Positions 1 to 7,395 of a stretch of DNA of 21,076 nt are shown here, one piece after another; position 1 is the first letter of the stretch, and each line of letters begins with the position of its first letter. The stretch comes from a virus. A model generated the notes under the pieces. The model saw nothing but the letters and a program-made list of their open reading frames with translations. It searched no databases and was not told the origin of the DNA. Position numbers and translations under genes: made by a program. The stretch is from positions 1-21,076 of the IMG/VR virus record IMGVR_UViG_3300046459_000361. One strand, written 5' to 3'.

Positions 1-718
1 CGGTCTGTTCCGGCGCGATCGACAACGGCGCCGTGCCGCTGAAGATGGAGACCGGGGCCGAACTGGTCAGGTCGCCGCTGAACTGCGTCCAGGGGCCGGC
101 AAGCGACGGTGCCCAGTACAGGCGCAGCGTGAACCCGCCGGCCCCGTTGTCGACGTCGAGGGTCCCGCGTACCGCAGCGTGGCGCGGCAGAGCTGCGGGT
201 AGCGCTGCGAACCCGCCCCCGTCGACGGTGGTCCCGCCGCTGGTGGTGTTCAGGTACAACACCCCTGCTCGCGCTATCAGGTAGTAGGAGCGGTTACCGG
301 CCGCGCCCCACTTGCCGATCAGGAACTGAGTCTCGGACGAGAACCAGTTCGTCTCTCCCTCCCACCGGATATCAAGATCCCCGGTGATGTCGAGGGCGGT
401 CACATCGGGTGTGGTGGCGCGGTCGGCGGTGCCGGGCATTTCCAGGTGGAGCGGGCCGCCGGGGAGCGTGTAGCGGAAGGGGGTGTTGCGGTTGAACAGG
501 CCGTAGTACGGGCCTTCGGGGTTGCGGGGGGTGTACGTTCCGTCGAGGTTGCGGATGGTGGCCGCGCATGCGGCGGGATCGGCGGCGTTCGACTTGTACG
601 GGCGCCCGCGGGTGTGGGTGATCGGGTCGCGCGTGTACAGGTCGCCGGTGATGTCCTGCCACGTTGAACCCATGCGCAACTCGCCCTTGAGGCCGAGCGG
701 CTGGTCGGGGAATGCCAC
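1..718 (-). CDS. Distal/minor tail protein, 3'-truncated by window edge
   Basis: This open frame runs off the left edge; about 239 codons are visible and the C-terminus is missing. The start is a GTG at 716-718, two bases after the tape-measure stop, with a GGAAGGAG ribosome binding site inside the last codons of that gene. The N-terminus (MAFPDQPLGLKGELRMG, then WQDITGDLYTRDPITHTRGR) resembles the first minor tail protein after the tape measure in actinobacterial siphophages. The middle, around residues 105-215, is rich in Thr, Gly and aromatic residues (WEGETNWFSSETQFLIGKWG) in a pattern that suggests a LamG/concanavalin-like beta-sandwich, as in tail-tip proteins that touch the cell surface. 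The position directly downstream of the tape measure supports a distal-tail or baseplate role. The exact family is inference. Confidence 0.75.
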   Translation of the reverse strand, partial: MAFPDQPLGLKGELRMGSTWQDITGDLYTRDPITHTRGRPYKSNAADPAACAATIRNLDGTYTPRNPEGPYYGLFNRNTPFRYTLPGGPLHLEMPGTADRATTPDVTALDITGDLDIRWEGETNWFSSETQFLIGKWGAAGNRSYYLIARAGVLYLNTTSGGTTVDGGGFAALPAALPRHAAVRGTLDVDNGAGGFTLRLYWAPSLAGPWTQFSGDLTSSAPVSIFSGTAPLSIAPEQT

Positions 719-720
719 GG

Positions 721-2934
721 TTACGCACTCCTTCCTGTCACGGCGAACTGGACGTTTCCGCCACGGACGTTGACCGCGTCCCGGAACACCGACAGCAGGA
801 AGTCGCCGACGCGGCTGCCGTCCGAGGTGAACGTGACGACCGGCTGGGTGCCCCCGCCGCTCGTGGCGCTCGCGGTCTGTGCGGCGACATTCGCCGCGGT
901 CGCCTGTCCGGCTGTGGGCACGGACACGAGATTGGACATGGCCCGGTCGACCGCGCCGGAGCCGGATTCGATTCCGTCGACGACGCCGGCGGGAATCCAC
1001 CGACCGACCTCGCGCGCCATGACCTTGGACGGCGACGCAATGCCCAACGCTTTCGCGACCGGCCCCGGAATGACTTCCTTGGCCCAACCCGTGATCTTAT
1101 TTCTGAGCCAACTACCCATGGACACGATGCCGTTCCACAGACCCTGAACGATGTTCTTTCCCTTACCGACGAGCAGCCCGGACAGGTTGTTGCCGATCGC
1201 AGAAGAGAGGCGCCCGGGGAGTCCGCGAATCCAGTCGACCATTTCGGTCGCCTTGCCGACGGTCGCGTTTTTGATCGCGGTCCAGTTTTTGACGATCAGG
1301 CCGAGCAGCGTCCAGTTAAGAAACAGGCTGTACAGGCGTCCAGGGATTCCCTTGAGCCAACCCACGATTCCGTTCCACGATGAAACGGCGGTATCCCGGA
1401 TCGAGGACCAATGACTGATCAGCAGACCGATCAGGGTGAAGTTCATGAACGCCTGAACCATCATGTCTTTGGCCCAGATCAGTTTCCCGACGATCCAATC
1501 CCAGACAGCGAGCGTCCACCCCTTGATCTCGTCCCAATAGGTGATGACGAGCACGACCAGGGCGGCGATAGCCATACCGACCCAGCCGACGGGCCCGAGG
1601 CCGGCGATCCAGGCAGCGGCCATCTCTGCGCCCGCGATCGTCGCCGCAACACCGATCGCGGCGAACGCCGCACCAATGACCACCGCGGCGACGGTGAACT
1701 CGGCTCGGTGCTTGCCGACGAATCCGAAGAACGTGGTCAGGACCGGTACGACGTTGTCGCCGAGGAATTCGACAAGGTTCTGTTGCATCGAATTCTTGAA
1801 AGCCGTTAGCTGCGCCCCGGCATTGTCGCGGAGGTTGTTGCCGAGTGCGTCGGCTGCGCCGCCGACCTCGCCGAGACCCTTCGCGGCGGTACTCGGGTCC
1901 ATCGCATAAAGCGCTTTTCCGAGGTCTTCGGCCTGAGTTCCAAAAAGTGCGGTCGCCGCTTGCGACTGCTTGATCGGGTCCTTTATCGCACGGAGACGGT
2001 CGAGGGTGGTGTCGAGCGCGGCCGTCGCCGAGGTGCCGCCCTTGCTGAACTTTGCGGCCATGTCTTCGGCATTCAGGCCGAGAGCCTGAAAACCTGCCGC
2101 AGTGCTCGCCGAGCCGTCAACGGCTCGGATACTGAATTCCTTGATGGCGTCCGCAGCGATATCGGAATCTCGGGCGCCTGCCTGAATGGCCTGGTTCATC
2201 AGGCCAACGGCCGTGGCGCCGTCCAATCCCGCCTTACGGAATTGCGTGCCGTATTCGTTGAACGTATCGACCAGGTCATCGGCTTTATTTGCGGACGACT
2301 GGAATCCCTTGGTGAGGACGTCGAACGCCTCGTCGGCCGAGGAGACGAGACCGGTCCGCAGCATCTGCGAGACCGCGTTCGTGACCCCGCCGAGGTCCTG
2401 GTCGAAGGTGTTGGAGAGGTCGGCGACCTTCGTCGATATGGATTCGATCTGCGCGTTCGTCGCGTCCGGCGGGAGCAGGCCGGCGCCCATGGTCGCCTTG
2501 ATCGCCTCGGCGGCGCCCTGGAAATCCTCGGTGATCGCGTTCGAATACAGGTCGCCGGCGGCCTCGCCGTACCGCTTCGCCTCGGCCGGTGTCGCGCCGA
2601 GCTGCGCGCCGAGCTTGGCCGTGATCTGCCCTTGGCCGATGGCCTCGGACAGGCCGGCCATGAGGGCGGCGCCGAGCGCGCCGCCGATCACGCCCATGGC
2701 AAGCCCCTTGAGCTTGCCCGTGAGGGTGTCGCCGGCGTCCTCGGCGCCGTCGCCGGCGGCTTCGTCGAGGCCGTCGCCGAGGGCGCTGCCGGCGTCCTCG
2801 CCGCCGGCGCGGGCGCGTTGGGTGATGCGGGCGAGGGCGGCCCGTAGGCGGTTTTGGAAGCTGTCGAGGCCCTGCTCGGCCTCGCTGTCGTCGACGGTGA
2901 TCGTCGCGGCGAGTTCGCCGACAGTGAGTGCCAT
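721..2934 (-). CDS. Phage tail tape measure protein
   Basis: A protein of 737 residues, the longest in the tail module. It sets tail length and is normally threaded inside the tail tube until DNA ejection. The N-terminus (MALTVGELAATITVDD) begins with a beta-rich segment followed by long Ala-rich helices. Residues about 85-115 are hydrophobic and Gly-rich. The centre has the TP901-type tape-measure pattern with repeated ALFGTQAEDLGK-like and AADAIKEF-like stretches. A hydrophobic cluster near residues 405-470 probably spans the membrane. Then come Trp-rich repeats (WNGIVGWLKGIPGRL, then WIRGLPGRLSSAIGN) and the GIASPSKVMAREVGRW signature typical of tape-measure C-termini. I chose the ATG at 2934 rather than an upstream in-frame codon because AGGAGG lies 7 bases before it. 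It follows the two chaperone genes, as expected. Confidence 0.95.
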   Translation of the reverse strand: MALTVGELAATITVDDSEAEQGLDSFQNRLRAALARITQRARAGGEDAGSALGDGLDEAAGDGAEDAGDTLTGKLKGLAMGVIGGALGAALMAGLSEAIGQGQITAKLGAQLGATPAEAKRYGEAAGDLYSNAITEDFQGAAEAIKATMGAGLLPPDATNAQIESISTKVADLSNTFDQDLGGVTNAVSQMLRTGLVSSADEAFDVLTKGFQSSANKADDLVDTFNEYGTQFRKAGLDGATAVGLMNQAIQAGARDSDIAADAIKEFSIRAVDGSASTAAGFQALGLNAEDMAAKFSKGGTSATAALDTTLDRLRAIKDPIKQSQAATALFGTQAEDLGKALYAMDPSTAAKGLGEVGGAADALGNNLRDNAGAQLTAFKNSMQQNLVEFLGDNVVPVLTTFFGFVGKHRAEFTVAAVVIGAAFAAIGVAATIAGAEMAAAWIAGLGPVGWVGMAIAALVVLVITYWDEIKGWTLAVWDWIVGKLIWAKDMMVQAFMNFTLIGLLISHWSSIRDTAVSSWNGIVGWLKGIPGRLYSLFLNWTLLGLIVKNWTAIKNATVGKATEMVDWIRGLPGRLSSAIGNNLSGLLVGKGKNIVQGLWNGIVSMGSWLRNKITGWAKEVIPGPVAKALGIASPSKVMAREVGRWIPAGVVDGIESGSGAVDRAMSNLVSVPTAGQATAANVAAQTASATSGGGTQPVVTFTSDGSRVGDFLLSVFRDAVNVRGGNVQFAVTGRSA

Positions 2935-2979
2935 GCGCGGGCCTCCTCTCAAGGGGGCCGCGCACGCGGGGCGCGGTAT

Positions 2980-3677
2980 TCAGTTACGCCGGGGCTTCTT
3001 CGGCTCCGGTGGGGGGTTGAACAGGCGTTGAATGCGGGAGTCGGCGGAGAGCAGGCCGAAGATGCGCACGCGCAGCCATCGCCACGACCGCTCGTCGAGC
3101 AGGCCGGGCGCGCCGACGTCGACGCCGTAGAATTCGTGTAGGTCGGCCTCGACGAGCGGCCACTCGTCGAGGAGTTGGGCCCACGTCACTTGTGGGCTGC
3201 GCCGCTGCTGCCCTTTCCTCCGCGCCGGTTGGCCGGGCGGGGCCTCGTACCACTCGAAGAGCCCCGAGACCGGGTCTTGTTCGCCGCACCCGATGTACTG
3301 CGGCGCTGCTCCCGGTTCGGGGCCAGTTGAGAAGGGTCGCCGCCGGTGTTCCAGTACGCCTCTGCGCGGTCCTTGCTCTGGATGATCCACACCATGGCGG
3401 TCACGGCGGCGTGCTTGAGCACCGGCCACTCGACCCCGTCGGCGACCATCTCGGCGTGCGCGGTGCCCAGCACGTCGGCGTACATGTCGCGCTCGGCCGC
3501 ATCCGCGAGGACTTCGCGGTCGGCCTGTCCGCCGTCGGCGGCCGTAGCGGCGGCCTGCATGATGGCCTGCACCCGAAGACCGGTCGCCGCGGACGGCGCG
3601 GGAACCTTGTACGTCTTGCCCTTGATCGGTAGAGGCAGGCTGTCGTCGAGGAGGTTGCCGAGTTCCTGAAAGGCCAT
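2980..3677 (-). CDS. Tail assembly chaperone, long frameshift product (G-T type)
   Basis: Siphophages usually make two tail chaperones from one start, the longer by a programmed ribosomal frameshift. Here the 163-residue frame at 3186-3677 overlaps a second open frame that ends at 2980 and has no start of its own. The second frame lies at -1 relative to the first. Its unique C-terminus (VTWAQLLDEWPLVEADLHEF, ending in PPPEPKKPRRN) is rich in Trp and acidic residues, like known T-type extensions. A shift at the AGGAAAG heptamer (minus strand, 3213-3219) would give a product of about 232 residues. The tape measure, its client, follows 45 bases later. That both frames are used is strongly suggested by family precedent; the exact slip site is inference. 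Confidence 0.75.
3186..3677 (-). CDS. Tail assembly chaperone, short product (G type, DUF7426-like)
   Basis: A protein of 163 residues that starts MAFQELGNLLDDSLPLPIKG, a beginning I recognise from the DUF7426 group of actinophage tail chaperones placed between tail tube and tape measure. Such proteins coat the tape measure while the tail tube polymerises around it. The body is helical (residues 35-110), and the last 45 residues are rich in Arg, Gly and Ser, which is where the frameshift into the longer product would occur. The ATG overlaps the tail-tube stop by one base (TAATG), so translation is probably coupled. Confidence 0.8.
   Translation of the reverse strand: MAFQELGNLLDDSLPLPIKGKTYKVPAPSAATGLRVQAIMQAAATAADGGQADREVLADAAERDMYADVLGTAHAEMVADGVEWPVLKHAAVTAMVWIIQSKDRAEAYWNTGGDPSQLAPNREQRRSTSGAANKTRSRGSSSGTRPRPANRRGGKGSSGAAHK
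3213..3219 (-). other. Candidate -1 frameshift slippery heptamer
   Basis: Reading the minus strand in the short chaperone's frame, the codons GGA GGA AAG GGC contain the heptamer A GGA AAG. It differs by one base from the lambda G-T slippery site G GGA AAG. A -1 slip here moves ribosomes from the short frame, which stops at 3186, into the frame that stops at 2980. The A-site Lys codon re-pairs well (AAG to AAA); the P-site Gly re-pairing is poorer than in lambda. The site was found by reading the overlap region and has no experimental support. Confidence 0.5.
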
Positions 3678-4171
3678 TACGAACCACTCCCCGCGAGCGG
3701 GTTGGTGATCGCGGTCTTCGCGCCCTTGCCGGTGAGCGTGACCCCGACCGAGTCGAGGTCGTCGGTTGCTCCGCCGTCCGGGTCCCACGTCACCAGGGCG
3801 CGGCCCTCGTACGCGTCGGCGCGGCCCTCGCGGTCGTACCACCGCACGTGGACGGTCGCGCCGCTGCCGAAGCTCTCGGCCGCGAGCCTCAGCTTTTCCT
3901 GAGCCGCGTTGAACGCCTTCGTGGTCGGGTGGTAGCGGTGCAGCATCGTCAGCTCGACGGACCACGCGAGTTGTGTGACGGTGCTGTCGGCCCAGCCGCC
4001 GTCTTCGTAGGTGGTGGAATCCTGCTGCGTCGGGTCGACCGCCGGGTCGAACTCCTGGATGCCGGGCACGATCACCCACGACGGGGTGCTCGTCGAACTC
4101 GTGTCGAGTTCGAAGCGGTAGCGGCGCGCGAGCGCGGTCTCGGTCTCGGCCGGCTGTACGGGGGTGGACAA
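3677..4171 (-). CDS. Major tail tube protein
   Basis: A protein of 164 residues, the usual size of siphophage tail tube proteins, which stack as hexameric rings. It starts at a TTG (4169-4171); I chose this because AGGAGG lies 8 bases upstream and the next in-frame Met is deep inside the protein. The sequence is beta-rich, with STSTPSWVIVPGIQEFDPAV near residue 30 and the tail-tube-like phrase LDSVGVTLTGKGAKTAITNP at the end. It sits between the tail terminator and the chaperones, the standard place. Confidence 0.85.
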   Translation of the reverse strand: MSTPVQPAETETALARRYRFELDTSSTSTPSWVIVPGIQEFDPAVDPTQQDSTTYEDGGWADSTVTQLAWSVELTMLHRYHPTTKAFNAAQEKLRLAAESFGSGATVHVRWYDREGRADAYEGRALVTWDPDGGATDDLDSVGVTLTGKGAKTAITNPLAGSGS

Positions 4172-4183
4172 GGGACAGTCCTC

Positions 4184-4615
4184 CTACTCAAGTCGGGGGT
4201 GCGGCCGGTGAGCGCGCAACGCGTAGTTGCTGGTGCGCTCGAACCTGCCGAGGCTGTCGGCGCCGAGCGGGGCGGCGGACTGGCGGGTGATCAGCACGAC
4301 GCGGGCCGTGCCGAACAGGAACGGGCCGGAGTTGTGCAGCACCTCGAACACGGCGTCATCGAGGGCGGCCACCTCGCGCGGATCGGGCCCGGCGCGGGTA
4401 CGGGCCTGCACTAACACGGTGGTGTCGGTGAGGTTCTGCGAGGTGGCCGTGTCGTAGGCGGTGAGCACGACGGCGCGGTCCGGGGCGGCAGGCATCACGG
4501 TGTCCGTGATCGCTGTCTCTCCTGCCCCGTACACGCCGTCGGGCCGGTAGGCGGCCACCTCGGCGGCGTCGAGCAGGCGGGCGAGGCCGTCGACGACGTC
4601 GACGAGGAAGCTCAC
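4184..4615 (-). CDS. Tail terminator / minor capsid (head-tail joining) protein
   Basis: A protein of 143 residues that starts at a GTG whose last bases form the stop of the preceding gene (GTGA overlap). The N-terminal helix (SFLVDVVDGLARLLDAAEVA) followed by alternating beta strands (RAVVLTAYDT, TVLVQARTRAG) and the end segment (SNYALRAHRPH) match the pattern of the tail-terminator proteins that cap the tail tube in actinophages. Gene order, after the gp10-like protein and before the tail tube, agrees. No catalytic residues are expected. Confidence 0.75.
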   Translation of the reverse strand: MSFLVDVVDGLARLLDAAEVAAYRPDGVYGAGETAITDTVMPAAPDRAVVLTAYDTATSQNLTDTTVLVQARTRAGPDPREVAALDDAVFEVLHNSGPFLFGTARVVLITRQSAAPLGADSLGRFERTSNYALRAHRPHPRLE

Positions 4616-4962
4616 CGCAGCGACCGCCGGACCTGCGCGGCGATGATCTCCGTAATCGTGCCGTTCTCCTCGTGCAACGGCCCTTCCAGATACTTCGCCG
4701 TGCGGCCGTGGTCGTGGCGGTAGGTCAGTTCCTCGTGCTGGCGCACGGCGTACGGAGCGTCGTAGGACACGGCGGCCGTGACGGACTGCTCGTCGACGGA
4801 GACGACGCCGGAGCGCTCCAACGTGCCTTCCTCGATCGGCACACGCTGTCGGGAGACTTCCAACAGGTGCTCCGCGCCCAACCGCACCCCGCGCACGGCG
4901 CCTTGACGCATCGCCGCAAGGGCGGTGTTCCCGTTCCATCTGATCCGGGCGCGCTGGGTCAC
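4612..4962 (-). CDS. HK97 gp10-like / minor capsid head-tail protein
   Basis: A protein of 116 residues. The start is a GTG overlapping the preceding stop (GTGA), with GGAGG 10 bases upstream. The middle (PIEEGTLERSG) and the later motif YDAPYAVRQHEELTYRHDHG are characteristic of the gp10-like neck proteins of siphophages, which help join head and tail. The basic N-terminus and the C-terminal helix (ITEIIAAQVRRSLR) complete the usual fold. It is translationally coupled on both sides to other connector genes. Confidence 0.8.
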   Translation of the reverse strand: MTQRARIRWNGNTALAAMRQGAVRGVRLGAEHLLEVSRQRVPIEEGTLERSGVVSVDEQSVTAAVSYDAPYAVRQHEELTYRHDHGRTAKYLEGPLHEENGTITEIIAAQVRRSLR

Positions 4963-5276
4963 TCGCACATCACCTCCGTCGACTGCGGCACGGGCAGACC
5001 GGGCGCGGTGTGGTGGGCGACGCTGATCACGGTGGTGGTGCGGCCGGTGGGCAGCGTGACCCGCGATCCGGTCGGGCAGTCGAGGCCGGGGCCGGCGTAG
5101 ATCTGCGCGGTCGAGACGACCTCGGCGCCGGTCGCGTTGCGTACGCGCTTGATCGCCTCGGCGACCAGGGCGGGCACGTCCTCGGCGGGCGGCCCGTACT
5201 TCGGCCCGTACGCGCCGCTGCCGAGATACGGCTCGATGGTGATCCGGTGGACGAGCAGCCATGCGGGGACGTTCAC
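4959..5276 (-). CDS. Head-tail stopper / connector protein
   Basis: A protein of 105 residues starting at a GTG (5274-5276) that overlaps the adaptor gene's stop. The short beta-rich sequence (HRITIEPYLGSGAYGPKYG, then GSRVTLPTGRTTTVISVAHH) and its place right after the adaptor fit the head completion or stopper proteins that close the portal channel after packaging. The Gly/Tyr-rich loop near residues 17-28 is common in this group. The family assignment rests on order and sequence pattern. Confidence 0.7.
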   Translation of the reverse strand: MNVPAWLLVHRITIEPYLGSGAYGPKYGPPAEDVPALVAEAIKRVRNATGAEVVSTAQIYAGPGLDCPTGSRVTLPTGRTTTVISVAHHTAPGLPVPQSTEVMCE

Positions 5277-5653
5277 CAGATCACCCCCGGCAGCAGTCCG
5301 GCGCGCGTGAGGGCGCGGTGTGCGCGGGGCGCGAGGTCGACGTCGCCCGCCGCGGCTGGGACCTCCTTACGGCCGGACAGGGAGACGGGGCCGATAGAGA
5401 CGCTGTCCCACCGGCCGGCCGCGCCCGTGCCGTCGTCGCCGGTCGCGGCCCAATACTCGATCTGATCGCGCACGGCCTCGGCGAGGGCGGTCACGACCTT
5501 CGGATCGGTCGGCATGCCCGCGCTGTCGGTGCGGTAGACGGCCGTCAACAGGGCATCGTCGATGTCCTCGGACGCCCGCGCGAGCAGCCGGTCGGCGTCC
5601 GCCGGGGGCTGGCCGGTCCACACCTGCTCGGGGGTGGCGTAGACACGGCCCAC
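5273..5653 (-). CDS. Head-tail adaptor protein (gp6-like)
   Basis: A protein of 126 residues starting at a GTG 3 bases after the preceding stop, with AAGGGG upstream. The N-terminal half is helical (ADADRLLARASEDIDDALLT, then VVTALAEAVRDQIEYWAATG), as in the adaptor proteins that form a ring below the portal. The segment SVSIGPVSLSGRKEVP followed by LAPRAHRALTRAGLLP is typical of actinophage adaptors. It comes first in the connector series, as expected. Confidence 0.8.
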   Translation of the reverse strand: MGRVYATPEQVWTGQPPADADRLLARASEDIDDALLTAVYRTDSAGMPTDPKVVTALAEAVRDQIEYWAATGDDGTGAAGRWDSVSIGPVSLSGRKEVPAAAGDVDLAPRAHRALTRAGLLPGVIW

Positions 5654-5656
5654 CGG

Positions 5657-5899
5657 TCACCCCTTGGAACGGGGACGGCCCGCGGGCTTGGTCGCCTGCG
5701 GGCCGTCGGGGCTGGTCGTACCGGAACCGTCCGGCGGGTCGCCGTCGACCGGCTCCTCGTCGACCGGCGTCACGGTGTAGCCGTGGCGCCGGAAGTACGC
5801 GACGGCGCCCTCGCTGTCGGTGGTGGCCTCGCCGTCGACGAACCACACCCCCGCAACGCATCCGTTGAACTCCGCTACGGGAGTGCTCACCTTGTGCAT
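5657..5899 (-). CDS. Small conserved head protein, function unknown
   Basis: An 80-residue protein starting at an ATG 3 bases after the capsid stop, with an AGGTGA ribosome binding site overlapping the end of the capsid gene. Residues 1-45 form a compact segment (VAEFNGCVAGVWFVDGEA, then AVAYFRRHGYTVTPV) of a type often found just after the capsid gene in Streptomyces phages. The remainder is a disordered tail rich in Pro, Gly, Asp and Lys. No enzymatic motif is seen. It might decorate the head or help the connector assemble, but that is only a guess from position. Confidence 0.7.
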   Translation of the reverse strand: MHKVSTPVAEFNGCVAGVWFVDGEATTDSEGAVAYFRRHGYTVTPVDEEPVDGDPPDGSGTTSPDGPQATKPAGRPRSKG

Positions 5900-5902
5900 G
5901 GG

Positions 5903-6907
5903 TCACCTGACCTTGATGTTGCGGAACACGGACGCGGACTTGGTCGCCTTGAGGACGACACCGACCGGCCCCATCTCGACCTCGCCGGTCTTCACCGCGC
6001 CGGCGCTGGAGAAGTCGGGAAGCCACGTGTTCACGATCTGGCCGCCCACGGTGGCCACCGCGTGGAACCCGTCGAGGCCGATCCGCACCGCGTAGAGGTC
6101 GGTGAGGCCGGTCGCGGCGGTGCCGCCCACGGTGCGGTTCTCGATGGGGATGATCGGCGCGGAGGTGCCGGGCTTCTCCCCGGGGTCGACGAAGGTGATC
6201 CCGCCGTAGCTCTCCCGGACGATCGGGCGGCCGGTGGCGCCGATCAGGCCGTCGACCGGGTCACGGGTGTACTGCCCGGCGCGGCGGGCGAGGGCACGCA
6301 CACGCGCAAGGGCGGTGCTGTTGCCGATCACCAGCGACGGGGCGCCGTCGAGCTGAGAGAGCCACTCGTCGAGGACGTCGAGGGCCTTCTGTTCGGCGCG
6401 CGGGTCGGTGTCGAAGTCGGTCCAGTCGGTCACCTGCGCGAGGCGGAACTCGGTCGAGCTGCCGGACAGGGCCTTGTCGAGGCCGTCGAAGGAATCCTCG
6501 TCCTCCGCACTGTCGCCGTTGATCACGGCGTCCTGGAACTTGGTCCGGGTCGCCTTGATCTTCTGCTGCATGTTGAGCGTGACGGCGTTGGACGCTGCCG
6601 GACCGAGACGGGAGATGACCCGGTCGACCTGGAAGCTACCGCCGAGAACGGCGAGGTCGACGCTGAACCGCTGCGTCTTGACCTCGCTCGGCGCGTACTC
6701 GGTGTTGATCTTTCGGAAGTCCGCTGTGGGCTGGGTGATCAGCCGGCGGTACGAGTAGCTGAGGGTGTCGCCCCCGCCGGCGGGGTTGACGACGTCGTTG
6801 AAGACGAGCGAGTCGAGCAGAACGGATTCCTTGCGGAACTCGTCGATGACCTGAACGTCGACGTCGTCGGTCGCGTTCTGCTTGGCCTCGTCGAGGGTCA
6901 CGGGCAT
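5903..6907 (-). CDS. Major capsid protein
   Basis: A protein of 334 residues that forms the icosahedral shell. It starts at an ATG with AGGAG 9 bases upstream. The N-terminus is helical (LDEAKQNATDDVDVQVIDEF), followed by FRKESVLLDSLVFNDVVNPA, a segment typical of capsid proteins with an N-arm and E-loop. The core includes VINGDSAEDEDSFDGLDKAL and APSLVIGNSTALARVRALAR, and the C-terminus is beta-rich (VGVVLKATKSASVFRNIKV), matching HK97-fold capsid proteins of actinophages. The mini-gene at 6929-6976 ends 21 bases upstream, and the scaffold gene lies just beyond a reversed cassette. Confidence 0.9.
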   Translation of the reverse strand: MPVTLDEAKQNATDDVDVQVIDEFRKESVLLDSLVFNDVVNPAGGGDTLSYSYRRLITQPTADFRKINTEYAPSEVKTQRFSVDLAVLGGSFQVDRVISRLGPAASNAVTLNMQQKIKATRTKFQDAVINGDSAEDEDSFDGLDKALSGSSTEFRLAQVTDWTDFDTDPRAEQKALDVLDEWLSQLDGAPSLVIGNSTALARVRALARRAGQYTRDPVDGLIGATGRPIVRESYGGITFVDPGEKPGTSAPIIPIENRTVGGTAATGLTDLYAVRIGLDGFHAVATVGGQIVNTWLPDFSSAGAVKTGEVEMGPVGVVLKATKSASVFRNIKVR

Positions 6908-6928
6908 GGGCGTTGCTCCTGTCTTGGG

Positions 6929-6976
6929 TCAGCCGCCGAACTTGGCGGCGATGGCGTCGGCGAGGGTATTCGCCAT
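6929..6976 (-). CDS. 15-residue mini-protein repeating the scaffold C-terminus
   Basis: A complete tiny frame, ATG to TGA, encoding MANTLADAIAAKFGG. An AAGGAG ribosome binding site lies 6 bases before the ATG (minus strand, 6983-6988). The scaffold protein ends in ATLADAIAARFGN, so 10 of 12 residues from Thr4 on match. The similarity begins almost at the start codon: the DNA upstream of the two copies is unrelated. It could be a capsid-binding tail made as a separate peptide, a leader peptide that tunes capsid translation, or the remnant of an ancestral scaffold end left behind when the reversed cassette entered. The ribosome binding site argues against a mere remnant. Confidence 0.55.
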   Translation of the reverse strand: MANTLADAIAAKFGG

Positions 6977-6990
6977 GGGAGTCTCCTTAT

Positions 6991-7395
6991 GTGGATGGAG
7001 ACGCGAGGGATGAGCAGGCAGCAGAGGCAGCAGCGAACTCCAAGGCGAAGGGGGGCACCGACGAAACTGCCGTGCCGCGTCGGCCAGTTGTCGACCTAAG
7101 CAGCTATTCCCACACTCAGCGCCCCGCCGAGCGGCGGGAAATGACCAATGCAGAGCTGAAGGCAGCAGGGGCCACCAGCGCGAAGGGCGGAGTTGACTGG
7201 TTCGCCGGAGTTGCAGCGCTGATAGCAGCCGGGTTGGGAGGGGTCGCGGCGATCATCAAGGCATGGGCGCAACTCCTCTTTGCGCGTGCGGACATGATCC
7301 GGGCACGCTCAGGGCAACCAGATGTTGAACGTGATCGAGGGGAAGCAGAATCAGGGGACGGTGCTGGCGGGGGAAGCAGTCAGACTGATGCCTAG
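6991..7395 (+). CDS. Reversed cassette: small single-pass membrane protein
   Basis: A plus-strand frame of 134 codons between capsid and scaffold. I take the GTG at 6991, with GGAG 9 bases upstream; an in-frame ATG at 7141 would give 84 residues. Ala is written GCA and Glu GAG on both sides of codon 51, so the reading frame seems coding before the ATG as well. Residues 1-70 are hydrophilic, about 71-89 (WFAGVAALIAAGLGGVAAII) form one predicted membrane segment, and the tail is charged. A GC-rich hairpin (7123-7138) precedes the ATG. The stop overlaps the scaffold stop by three bases in a CTAG. I do not recognise a family. Placement and orientation suggest a moron. Confidence 0.55.
   Translation: MDGDARDEQAAEAAANSKAKGGTDETAVPRRPVVDLSSYSHTQRPAERREMTNAELKAAGATSAKGGVDWFAGVAALIAAGLGGVAAIIKAWAQLLFARADMIRARSGQPDVERDRGEAESGDGAGGGSSQTDA

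Noticed and set aside
4959-4977. ATG just upstream of the gp10-like GTG start as its start
   Set aside because: That ATG is in the frame of the preceding gene. The GTG with GTGA overlap and GGAGG fits the coupling used throughout the module.
5261-7099. A 612-codon plus-strand open frame across connector and capsid genes
   Set aside because: It is the complement of well-supported minus-strand genes. High GC keeps antisense frames open, and its translation is Arg/Gly/Val-rich without any domain.
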